Shown: piece by piece, positions 7,359 to 15,083 of the stretch
How the letters are laid out: every line of letters starts with the position of its first letter
Numbering within the stretch: the first letter of the stretch is position 1
Assembly: GCA_903970295.1 (NCBI GenBank)
Contig: CAJCHQ010000373.1
Coordinates: forward strand, 1 to 20,979
Source of the DNA: Bryobacterales bacterium
GTDB taxonomy: Bacteria > Cyanobacteriota > Vampirovibrionia > Obscuribacterales > Obscuribacteraceae
DNA length: 20,979 nucleotides
Direction of reading: 5' to 3'
Position numbers and translations under genes: made by a program
The notes under the pieces: generated by a model
Told to the model about the DNA's origin: nothing
The model's input: only the letters and a program-made list of their open reading frames with translations
Database searches by the model: none

Positions 7359-8078
7359 TTAATGAACCACTTTCTTCAGAGTGAACATCAGCACATTGTT
7401 TTTATCGACAAATCCCCGCGCAGGTTCAAAATTAAGCGTCCATTTGTCAGTGCCTAAATTGACGGTGTATGTTCTTGTAGCATCGTCGAATAGCGCCCAC
7501 TGGCCGCTGGCCCCTGACGTGGTTGTAATTGTGCCGTCCGCCCCAAACTTGGCGACGCCGTAATTGCTGTTGTTTGCATCGTAGACGCCGACGACTTGGT
7601 CTCTCTGCCCACTAGCAGCTGCTTCGTTACTGGAACTTGAGCCATTGACAGTCAAAGTATATGCGTTTGTTTGTCGAACCAGCGGACTTTTCGCCGGTTC
7701 GATCATGACGAGAATGCGAGTTGGCGTCTCGCAGTGTCCCTCGATGACGACACCCGTTGGCGCTTGTGTTGTTGTGATCGTCGAGCCCTTCACACTTGGG
7801 TTTATTATCGCCCCGCAACCGGCTTTTGGTCCAATGCTGAAGCCTTCTTGTGGGTCGTTTCTGGTGAAGACAGCTTTGTATGACCCAGGACGAGCGGTAA
7901 AACACCAGAATTGATCGCTGCCGAAACTGTCTATGACTCCATTGTTTAAGCCTTCTTTCAATATCGCTGGATTATGGACGTCGAGAGATTGCCCGAACAT
8001 AGCCGGCGATGAAAAAAGAGCAAGAGTGATAGCGACTGCTAACGATTTCCAATTTTCAGAAAAAAAATTACTTGGCAT
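7359..8078 (-). CDS. Secreted two-domain protein of unknown function
   Basis: The 239-residue product has an N-terminal signal peptide (positively charged start around NWK, hydrophobic core at about 13-25, likely cleavage near residue 30). Residues 33-145 form a beta-rich domain with three cysteines (C59, C88, C116); its end, TNAYTLTV, is reminiscent of pre-peptidase-type beta sandwiches but I cannot assign it. A Ser/Ala-rich linker (SSSSNEAAASG, 147-157) leads to a second beta-rich domain (159-239) full of VxGxY and GxW patterns, which looks like a small beta barrel or lipocalin-like fold. The ATG has GGAG with 7-base spacing. The gene stands alone and convergent to the glycosidase unit; a periplasmic or extracellular binding role is plausible, nothing more. 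Confidence 0.8.
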   Translation of the reverse strand: MPSNFFSENWKSLAVAITLALFSSPAMFGQSLDVHNPAILKEGLNNGVIDSFGSDQFWCFTARPGSYKAVFTRNDPQEGFSIGPKAGCGAIINPSVKGSTITTTQAPTGVVIEGHCETPTRILVMIEPAKSPLVRQTNAYTLTVNGSSSSNEAAASGQRDQVVGVYDANNSNYGVAKFGADGTITTTSGASGQWALFDDATRTYTVNLGTDKWTLNFEPARGFVDKNNVLMFTLKKVVH

Positions 8079-8395
8079 GTAAGGTCTCCAGTTATGGTCT
8101 ATCGAGCAATTATAAGTGACTGGCTGGCTTTGGAATCAAAAGGGCTTGATATGAACGACACCTTGCACCGCTCACAGTGGCTTACCCGAACTGACAAAGT
8201 TACTGCTCGGCTCGCCTACTTGCTCTTGCCTGCGAGTTCTTGCCCATAGGAGAGCCATGCTTTTGCCCACTAATTTACCCACGCTCTCGCCGATTGCAAG
8301 ACCCACTCGACAACCGCAGGTGGTGGCACACGCGAGCTTCACTAATACCTAATAAACGGGCGAGGTGACGGTAACTGTTAAGACTTCCTGGAGAA

Positions 8396-8410
8396 CGGCA
8401 CGGAGTGCCG
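8396..8410 (+). other. Compact 6-bp stem with 3-base loop
   Basis: CGGCAC, GGA, GTGCCG forms a perfect small hairpin. It lies 15 bases before the AT-rich palindrome and about 480 bases before the PrkA cluster. No T-run follows directly. It could be an operator half-site pair or part of an RNA structure. Confidence 0.3.
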
Positions 8411-8424
8411 CACGAAATTTACTG

Positions 8425-8445
8425 TTACAAAATTGATTTTTGTAA
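8425..8445 (+). promoter_or_regulatory. 8-bp AT-rich inverted repeat, candidate operator
   Basis: TTACAAAA (8425-8432) and TTTTGTAA (8438-8445) are exact reverse complements around TTGAT. The symmetry, AT-richness and position in the long region before the PrkA cluster resemble a dimeric regulator site, but no known operator consensus is matched and the link to the cluster is inference. Confidence 0.35.
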
Positions 8446-8890
8446 AGTTGTTGTGACCGAATCGTCCTTTACGTAGTGTCAGGACATTCTCACTCGTATT
8501 TTCTTTAGGATTCCCGAACGCCAAGCCAGCACTCTCTTCCCTCACCGCTGCGCAGTTATCACCTCTTGATTCAGCCTGAAGCTGTATCTGTGGTGATTCG
8601 CACAGAAGAACACTGGGGCTCTTGAAGAAAAAATGTTGCCTGGATTCCGAGATGGATGCCGGAGAACAGTAAAGCGCGAATCGGTATCACTTGGCAACTT
8701 AATTCGGTGAGACCGTTTACAAACAGTATTGCGCACCCGTCAGCTGTGATTGGAAGCGCATCGCTCACGCCCCAGGTCTCTCCGACTGGCAGCGTCCCTT
8801 CGCTCGGCCTTCTCACCGAAGCAGTTTGCTTTTGTCTGAGATGACTTTGTGCCGACCTACTTCCGTACTTTTCATAGGAGGCCAACACCT

Positions 8891-9028
8891 ATGCGTTTAG
8901 TGTTCAGCGGTCCTTCAGTTACGGAGGGAGGTCCGCAGGCTGATTTCTTTTCCACCCGAGCCGAGCGTGACGCGCTCTCAGCCAATGCCAGCGCTGACGT
9001 TGCTCACAGCAGCCCACAACTGCTTTAA
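8891..9028 (+). CDS. Small 45-residue ORF / possible leader peptide before prkA
   Basis: An ATG at 8891 follows a perfect AGGAGG (8876-8881) at 9-base spacing. The frame runs 45 codons to TAA at 9026-9028, ending only 16 bases before the first PrkA gene and 4 bases before that gene's own AGGAG. The peptide starts MRLVFSGPSV, is polar and acidic, has no membrane segment, no signal peptide and no run of a single amino acid of the kind used in attenuation. It may be a real small protein, a translated upstream ORF that couples ribosomes to prkA, or a chance frame. The strength of its ribosome binding site, better than that of most genes here, is the argument for translation. Confidence 0.5.
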   Translation: MRLVFSGPSVTEGGPQADFFSTRAERDALSANASADVAHSSPQLL

Positions 9029-9044
9029 CCGAAGGAGTACACAG

Positions 9045-11138
9045 ATGGCAGATTCCAAGCCCCGCTTCCTCCTGGAAGCGCAGAGCAAACCGCCCCTCGA
9101 GTTTGCTGAGTTCCTGCGCCAGGCGGCGACAAACGAGGAGATGTTCGACAGCGTCTGGCAGCGCGCCAAGCGATGTGTCGAAAAAGAAGGCTTCTTCAAC
9201 CCCGCCGGCGAAGGTGATGATCCTCACCCCGACCCCTACTTGCTCATGTTGGCAGCGCAGGGGATCAAGTCTTACAAGGCGTTCGGCGACATCGAAGGCA
9301 ACGAGTACACCGTCCACGAGATGTTTTCCAACGACATCCCGAATGAGATGTGGTTGCAGCTCGGACCTCCCGGTTCGGGCAAGAGTTCGCTCAGTGACCG
9401 CATTCTCAGCATGATCTGTGGTCAGTGGGTGCACGTCGTGCACGGTTGTCCCAACAACTGCCGCCCCGAATCTTTGCTGCGCTTGATCAGCGAAGACGTC
9501 GTCAGCAATCTGCCGGCGGAATTCGGCGACAGCAAGAAGCTGCTCACTTTGCGCATGCGAGCATTGGAGCCCTGCGATCACTGCTTCGAACAGGTGTTCG
9601 GCACTCGCACGCAACCCAAAGACGGTGAGCCCTGTCTGGATACGATGAAGATCCAGCCGATTCGGCTCAGCACTCATGCCGGCTATGGTGTTTCTTTCTG
9701 GACTCCGTCGGAAGGCAAGGATGCAGTACCTTTGATGGACTCGCTCAAATTGGGCACGCATCTGTGCTTGCTGCGAGAACCATTCGCCGCCAAGGGCAGC
9801 CGGCAGGGCACGACTCCGCCATACCACTTGCTTCTCGAAGCGGTACAGGCCCATCGTCTGCCCGACGGCACACCATATGCCGGACTGGTCGCCATCGAAA
9901 CCAATTGCGAGGGCTACGAAGAATTCCAGAAAGGTGTCAACGACGTCGGTGCATACAAGCGCCGCATGCGACTGATTCCCCGTCCATATGTGACGTCGAT
10001 CAGCCGTGAGCTGCGTGTCTACAAGCAATGCCTGGCGGCAATCTCACCGGTCGCCGCATTCGATCCATTCGTACTGGAGTCGATTGCGGTTCTGGCTGTC
10101 TTTAGCCGGCTGAAGACCAAACTAGAAGGTGCGGGCAGCACGTTGCCGCCCAACCTCATGCCGATCGAGCGTATCCGTATGCTTGATGGCGACCTGACTA
10201 CGCTCGAACTGCGATTGAAAGATCGTGGTGCGCACGCCAGTCGGCCACGCTACACGACAGGCACCGATCACAATCTCCAGATCAAGGAGATGATGACGCG
10301 TCTGCGTGAGGCCGCCGGCTACGACGAAGGCTTCGAGGGGCTGAGCGTCAGCTTCACGAAAGACATCGTCGGACAACTGGGGCGAGCCGGTCTGGCGTTC
10401 CCTGGCAGTCGGGTGACATTCTTTACGGCAATCGGATTTCTTCTGGACAAGATCAACGAACAGCGTTCGACCAAGGACAAGGACGCCAAAGGCACCCAGA
10501 AGACGATGTACGAGACCTGCGTCGACGAGCTCAAACTCGTGGTGGGATCCGAGAAAGCCAATGTGGTGGAAGCCTGGTTCCGCCGCAAACTGAGAGACGC
10601 CATGGAGAGAGCGTTCTTTCCTGAACTCGATAGTCTGCGACACAACCGCTTCGTCAACTACGTTCACCTCGCTATTGCGACGGTGAAAGGCGAGCGGTTC
10701 TATGAAGATGCCGAAGGCAAGAAACTGCCGGCCTCTACGGAAGCCGTCGAACAGGTGCTCAAGCCCATCGAGGAGCTGATTGCGGGAATTTCCGAACAGT
10801 CGGAAACTCGCAAGTTCCGGGGCTCGCTTGATGCTCGCATCAAGATGTACCTGAAGGCAGAAGCCGAACGGATGGGTGTCAAGGCCGCCGATGTCGAGCC
10901 TAGCTGGGACACCTTGCCTGAACTCAAACAGGCAATCTCGGTGCTTCTGGCTCGCGACCACTACAAAAGGATCGAGATCTGCCTGGCAGACGAAACCCGC
11001 CAACTCGACCCCAGCGACTCCCGGCTCAAGCAGGAGGCGTTGAAACAACTGGCGGCTCTCGGTTACTCGGACGAGAGCCTGGCGGAAATCATCCGCTACT
11101 TCCGAGCGAATCGCCTGTTTAGCGAAACCCTGTCTTAG
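9045..11138 (+). CDS. prkA: PrkA-type AAA+ protein kinase/ATPase, first paralogue (PrkA1)
   Basis: The 697-residue protein matches the PrkA (YeaG) family, which combines an AAA+ domain with a C-terminal kinase-like domain and works with YhbH and SpoVR in starvation and stress responses; Bacillus PrkA has also been described as an ATP-dependent protease. Walker A is canonical, GPPGSGKSS at 107-115. A cysteine cluster CPNNC (135-139) and CDHC (177-180) could bind a metal; Gram-positive PrkA proteins have a related GCP...CPxC pair. Where PrkA normally has GIMEFVEM, this protein has LCLLRE (240-245), so the Walker B region has lost an acidic or hydrophobic pattern. Later blocks (ELRVYKQCL, FSRLK, AGYDEGFEGLS) align well with E. 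coli YeaG. The start at 9045 has AGGAG with 7-base spacing; an upstream in-frame ATG at 8967 lies inside the small leader ORF and has no site. Confidence 0.88.
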   Translation: MADSKPRFLLEAQSKPPLEFAEFLRQAATNEEMFDSVWQRAKRCVEKEGFFNPAGEGDDPHPDPYLLMLAAQGIKSYKAFGDIEGNEYTVHEMFSNDIPNEMWLQLGPPGSGKSSLSDRILSMICGQWVHVVHGCPNNCRPESLLRLISEDVVSNLPAEFGDSKKLLTLRMRALEPCDHCFEQVFGTRTQPKDGEPCLDTMKIQPIRLSTHAGYGVSFWTPSEGKDAVPLMDSLKLGTHLCLLREPFAAKGSRQGTTPPYHLLLEAVQAHRLPDGTPYAGLVAIETNCEGYEEFQKGVNDVGAYKRRMRLIPRPYVTSISRELRVYKQCLAAISPVAAFDPFVLESIAVLAVFSRLKTKLEGAGSTLPPNLMPIERIRMLDGDLTTLELRLKDRGAHASRPRYTTGTDHNLQIKEMMTRLREAAGYDEGFEGLSVSFTKDIVGQLGRAGLAFPGSRVTFFTAIGFLLDKINEQRSTKDKDAKGTQKTMYETCVDELKLVVGSEKANVVEAWFRRKLRDAMERAFFPELDSLRHNRFVNYVHLAIATVKGERFYEDAEGKKLPASTEAVEQVLKPIEELIAGISEQSETRKFRGSLDARIKMYLKAEAERMGVKAADVEPSWDTLPELKQAISVLLARDHYKRIEICLADETRQLDPSDSRLKQEALKQLAALGYSDESLAEIIRYFRANRLFSETLS

Positions 11139-11148
11139 GAGAACTACC

Positions 11149-13500
11149 ATGTTGAAAAGGCGCAACGAACAGAAGAAGGGCGACACCTCGCTCATCACTG
11201 TCAACCCCGGCGATCCGAAATTCTGGATCCCCGAGACATACACCGGTCCCCTTGTGGACATGTTCCCGCACGCGATCAAGCATCCGGCGACCATGGAGTC
11301 GTCTCTGATGCGCGCGCGGCGGATCATCGTCCGTCAGGGCATCGATCACGTCGGCACCGAGAGGGCGCGGCGCAAGCTGGGCGATGAGAACATCATCGTC
11401 TACAACGCCTTCTCCGACATCTACGGCATGGAGCGTTTGCAGAGCCGCTTCGTCGCTACACTCAACGCCGCCGCCCGCAATGGTGAGCACGCCTATGCCG
11501 TGTTCTTCATGGAAGGTCCCGCCGGCACCGCCAAGAGCGCGATCGCCAACAAGATCAAGCGCTTCTACGTCGACAGCGAGCCGGCTTTGATGGTCGCCAC
11601 TTCGCAGATGCGGGCTCATCCGCTCTGCGTCCCGGCCATGATTCCGACTCTCGCCAACGCCATGGCCAAGAGCGGTCGTCTGGAGGAAGCGGCGGACTAC
11701 CGTCTGCAATTCCTGCAGGGGCTCAACCTGGTCGACGCGCTCAACTTCGGTCGCTTCGATACCAAGCGCATTTTCGCGAAAAATCGGCTGGAGCCGACGA
11801 TCCAGAACATGTGCAAACTGACGTCGGGCGTGGATTTCGTCTCGGTGCTCGTCGACGCGTTGGGCTTCCCGCGCGCCGTGCGCTCCGTGGTCGGTTTCCC
11901 GGATCTGGCCGTGGCCGAGCCGTTCATGCGTGCGGCTCAAAACGGTGGCTCCGACCCGATTGCCATGATGAAGAACCTCGAGATCAAAGGGTTCCGTTTC
12001 CTGGACGGTGACGAAGGCTCCGTCGGCATCGGTACTCTGACCGAGACCGAACCGCTGAAGTACGACAACACCGTGATGTTCGGCGAGGAAGACCTGACGC
12101 ACTACGGGATGAAGGATGTCGATGCCGAGCAGACCGTGCGTCTGAACGGTATCTACAACCGCGCACACCGTGGCACGGCGGAGTTCGTCGAAATGGCCAA
12201 GAACTCGGTCATGGCTTTCCGCAACCAGCTGGAAGCGACGCAGTCGCGGCGCATTCAGTATCCGGCTCCGCACACCAGCCGCACGACGGTAGTGGATCTC
12301 TTGATCCTCGCTCACACCAACACGATCGAGTACAAAAAGTTCGTCACCACTCCCGGTAACGAGCCGTACGAAGATCGTTTCAATCGACTCGACGTCGGTC
12401 ATCCGGTCGCTTCGCCGGATATCGAGAAAGTACTCGAGAAGATGTGGGATCGCACTGACTACGCCAACCCGGACTCCGATGCGCATCTGCACGTCGATCC
12501 GGTGGTGTGGGACATGGCGGCTCGCTTCCTCTCTGCCACCCGTGTCACCCCGCACCCGGATATCCCGAGCCTGATGAAGCTCGTCGACATCCTGGCCGGC
12601 CGTTTCTTCGACTACAAGGAGACCGGCACGCGGTTCAACATCCAGGCGATCTACGATCGCGCCGGCGAACTGCAGGGCATGCAGGGCGCCACGATCCGCT
12701 TCCAGCAGAAGGTGATCGACGAGATGGCCGGACTGGCTGAAGCCAACGGTCGCAATTACGTCATGTCTCGTGACGTCTTCGACTGGCTGGATCGTACGCT
12801 TCGTCTCGAACGCGAGTTCAAGGGCGAAGATACCAGCAAGGATGCCACCACGCCCCCGGCTTCGACCCTGGGCAAATGGCATATGTTCGTCAAAAACGAT
12901 CTGAAGAAGTGGCGTGCGCGCCGCCTTGCCCAGGCGGTTCGGATTGCTATGCAGATCTTCCTCGACAATCAGAAGTCGGGCAAGGATGTCGGCATGCAGA
13001 GTGACCTTCGTCAGGCCTTCACGAGCCGCTATGTCTCCATCGTCGACGAGATGATGGCGGACGAAAGCTCGGTGACCGAATCGGATCGTCTCTTTGTCAC
13101 CGATATCGAGGCCAATCTGGGCATCACTTCTTCGCAGCGCAACACCTATCGCGAGGGGCTGGACCGTTTCCGTAACCAGGTTCTGTCCGCCCGCAAGGCG
13201 CATACGAAGAAGGCGGTGGCTGACGGCAAGCTGGAGGAAGGAGAGGAGGCGGAACTGCCTTTCACCTACTTTGAGCCTCTGCGTCGGGCGATCGACAAGA
13301 AGATCATGAAGGAAATCCCCGCGGCGACGGCGATCAGCATCCTGCGTGCGCAGAATGCCGAGACCTCGAGCCAGAAGAAGGGCGGTCTCGCGACGATGCA
13401 GCGCCTCTACGGTCTGACCGAAGAGATGGCGCTGAAGATCGTCGAAGAGGTCGAGCAGAAGAACTACATGAACGAGCTGGGCGACGAGGACGAATACTAG
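11149..13500 (+). CDS. prkA: PrkA-type AAA+ protein kinase/ATPase, second paralogue (PrkA2)
   Basis: The gene begins 10 bases after PrkA1 with its own AGGAG and encodes 783 residues, longer than the usual 640-odd. It is PrkA-like along its length: EFVEM in the Walker B block (345-349, within HRGTAEFVEM), LILAHTNTIEYKKF for the sensor block, and a C-terminal segment (YFEPLRRAIDKKIM ... MQRLYGLTEE) that aligns with the end of E. coli YeaG. Walker A reads GPAGTAKSA (123-131), with Ala128 replacing the last glycine of GxxxxGK[ST]; Lys129 and Ser130 remain. Compared with PrkA1 it keeps the Walker B side and alters the Walker A side. The two share little direct identity by eye, so the duplication is old. 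A heteromeric PrkA1-PrkA2 ring is a natural inference from the tight coupling. A strong terminator follows. Confidence 0.87.
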   Translation: MLKRRNEQKKGDTSLITVNPGDPKFWIPETYTGPLVDMFPHAIKHPATMESSLMRARRIIVRQGIDHVGTERARRKLGDENIIVYNAFSDIYGMERLQSRFVATLNAAARNGEHAYAVFFMEGPAGTAKSAIANKIKRFYVDSEPALMVATSQMRAHPLCVPAMIPTLANAMAKSGRLEEAADYRLQFLQGLNLVDALNFGRFDTKRIFAKNRLEPTIQNMCKLTSGVDFVSVLVDALGFPRAVRSVVGFPDLAVAEPFMRAAQNGGSDPIAMMKNLEIKGFRFLDGDEGSVGIGTLTETEPLKYDNTVMFGEEDLTHYGMKDVDAEQTVRLNGIYNRAHRGTAEFVEMAKNSVMAFRNQLEATQSRRIQYPAPHTSRTTVVDLLILAHTNTIEYKKFVTTPGNEPYEDRFNRLDVGHPVASPDIEKVLEKMWDRTDYANPDSDAHLHVDPVVWDMAARFLSATRVTPHPDIPSLMKLVDILAGRFFDYKETGTRFNIQAIYDRAGELQGMQGATIRFQQKVIDEMAGLAEANGRNYVMSRDVFDWLDRTLRLEREFKGEDTSKDATTPPASTLGKWHMFVKNDLKKWRARRLAQAVRIAMQIFLDNQKSGKDVGMQSDLRQAFTSRYVSIVDEMMADESSVTESDRLFVTDIEANLGITSSQRNTYREGLDRFRNQVLSARKAHTKKAVADGKLEEGEEAELPFTYFEPLRRAIDKKIMKEIPAATAISILRAQNAETSSQKKGGLATMQRLYGLTEEMALKIVEEVEQKNYMNELGDEDEY

Positions 13501-13568
13501 CCCGCTGCTTCCGTAGCACACCCTCATGGGTTGCCCTCGGTGAGACTAGCAAGCTCGGTTAGGTCGAT

Positions 13569-13614
13569 GGGAGGGTCCCGTTTAACCACGGGACTCTCCC
13601 TTTTTCTTTTTTTT
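13569..13614 (+). terminator. Strong intrinsic terminator inside the PrkA/YhbH/SpoVR cluster
   Basis: A 12-bp stem (13569-13580 with 13589-13600, one G-T wobble, loop TTTAACCA) is followed by T-rich sequence: five T, one C, eight T. It lies 68 bases after prkA2 and about 160 bases before yhbH. It should split the cluster into two transcripts, or act as a partial terminator that sets PrkA above YhbH and SpoVR. Confidence 0.92.
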
Positions 13615-13771
13615 GCGACAAGCGACACGGCACTACTGGCGGTGCTTCATATTGGCTCCTGCCAGGATGGAGCAGCTTCAGCGGATGCCATGTTTGCCGA
13701 TTTGCCTTTCGCTGTGGAAACCTTTTGAGGCAGCCGGTGCTGCTCTCAAACATCTCCTGATGGAGGATGAT

Positions 13772-15070
13772 ATGAGTAAAGTGAAAAAGCCGAGAGTGGC
13801 GCGCGGTAAGTCCTCTTTGCACATTCCGGCCAACCGCATCTGGCCCCCGGTCGCAGCCGAAGACTTGGTTTTGTGCGATCCGCCGGCTCCCGTCGAGCAA
13901 GGCGTCTACTTGCCGCCTGGTTCCTTTTCTTTCGATCGTGGTCCGGTCGACGCAATGCGCTACTTCGAACGCAGCGCCCGTAACGTCAAACCGCTCACCA
14001 TCGACGAAATTCTCAACAACCGCATCTTCGACATCGACAACGAAGCCCTCAAGCGGCACGTCGTTGGCGAAATTCAGTGGCGCTTCATTTTCGGTCGCGA
14101 TCAAGGCGGCGGTGGTGGTGGCGGCTCCGGCAAAGGTTCAGGCAAAAGCCAGGGCGATGGCGAATCCGGCATCGACATCGATTACGACAAAGAGGAGATC
14201 GAAGATACCCTCTTCAAGAATCTTGAACTGCCGAATCTGATCAAGAAAAAGGCCGCTCCGCAGTCGGAAGTCGTCGGCCACAAACTTTCGGGGCTCGGAC
14301 CGGCCGGTTCGCGCGCCGAGCTTTCTCTGAAAGACTCGCTCAGGCGACGGGCTCGGCGGGTGGCCGCGCTGATGTCTTCGAACCCTGAGCTAAAGCCCCC
14401 GGCAGACAGCCCGTTCCTCGTGCCGCCGATCTCTGAGATTCCCTTGGCACGCCGAGACAAGCGCTACTGGCAGTTCGAAGAAATCCGCGAGCCCATTACG
14501 CAAGCGGTGCTCTACGCACTGGTCGACCGCTCGCCTTCCGTAGACGAGGCGATGTTGAAAAATATCTACCTGTTCTACAACTTGAAGTTCCGCTTCCTGA
14601 AGAAGAACTACAAGCACGTCGAGCTGGTCATGGTTGCTCACGGCACCAAACATGTGCTGTGCGCCACCGAAGACGAATTCCGTACCGTCAAGGTCGACAT
14701 GGGTACGGCATTCCGCGATTCGCTGCAGTTCATCCGTCAGCACGCTCTGGAAACCTACAATCCCGATAGCTGGAATTGCTATTTGGACCAGGCAACAGAC
14801 GGTGACATGTCCGACAGCGAAGACGAAATGCGTAAAGATTATCGTGATCTGATCGACGCCGGCTTCAATTACATCACGTACCTTGAAGTGACAAGTGAGT
14901 CGAGCGGTCGCTCTGGTCGTATTTCCTGGGACAAGGGAGGCAGAGCGATTCAAGGTCTGCCCCAGCCGTATCTGCAGGACGTCTACCTGGCCAAGATCTG
15001 GAACAAGCAGACGGTGTTTGAAGAGTTCGTCAAATCGCTCCGCAAGGACGCGATCCGGACCAAATCCTAG
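13772..15070 (+). CDS. yhbH: YhbH/YeaH-family protein (DUF444, VWA-like)
   Basis: The product of 432 residues matches the DUF444 family (E. coli YeaH, 427 residues; Bacillus YhbH), the partner always found with PrkA and SpoVR. After an N-terminal part and a glycine-rich segment starting near residue 111 (DQGGGGGGGSGKGSGKS), the C-terminal half is VWA-like. Its metal-ion site is DRSPS (D252, S254, S256), a variant of the DxSxS motif that is DVSGS in E. coli, followed by MGTAF and ATDGDMSD, which supply the Thr and Asp ligands. The ATG at 13772 has GGAGG at 5-base spacing; an in-frame ATG at 13760 is also possible. The longer frame upstream, reaching back to 13613, runs through the terminator T-run and is not coding. 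The stop lies 13 bases before spoVR, so the two are translationally close. Confidence 0.92.
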   Translation: MSKVKKPRVARGKSSLHIPANRIWPPVAAEDLVLCDPPAPVEQGVYLPPGSFSFDRGPVDAMRYFERSARNVKPLTIDEILNNRIFDIDNEALKRHVVGEIQWRFIFGRDQGGGGGGGSGKGSGKSQGDGESGIDIDYDKEEIEDTLFKNLELPNLIKKKAAPQSEVVGHKLSGLGPAGSRAELSLKDSLRRRARRVAALMSSNPELKPPADSPFLVPPISEIPLARRDKRYWQFEEIREPITQAVLYALVDRSPSVDEAMLKNIYLFYNLKFRFLKKNYKHVELVMVAHGTKHVLCATEDEFRTVKVDMGTAFRDSLQFIRQHALETYNPDSWNCYLDQATDGDMSDSEDEMRKDYRDLIDAGFNYITYLEVTSESSGRSGRISWDKGGRAIQGLPQPYLQDVYLAKIWNKQTVFEEFVKSLRKDAIRTKS

Positions 15071-15083
15071 AAGGAGAGTGATC

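Larger units (their letters stand above)
8079..8890. other. 0.8-kb intergenic region upstream of the PrkA cluster
   Basis: No convincing gene is present. A 31-codon frame at 8257-8352 (+) follows an AGGAG with very short spacing, and a 105-codon frame on the minus strand (8571-8888) has no supporting site. The region contains two compact inverted repeats (8396-8410 and 8425-8445, listed separately) and is a likely home for the cluster promoter, which I could not pin down. Its length is unusual next to the otherwise tightly packed downstream genes. Confidence 0.55.

Noticed and set aside
8257..8352. 31-codon frame after AGGAG in the region before the PrkA cluster
   Set aside because: Spacing from AGGAG to ATG is only 4 bases, the peptide is Pro/Thr-rich without features, and it is far from any gene it could lead.
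11119..13527. 802-codon frame antisense to prkA2
   Set aside because: The sense strand encodes a clear PrkA with Walker and kinase-like blocks; the antisense frame is a codon-bias artefact.
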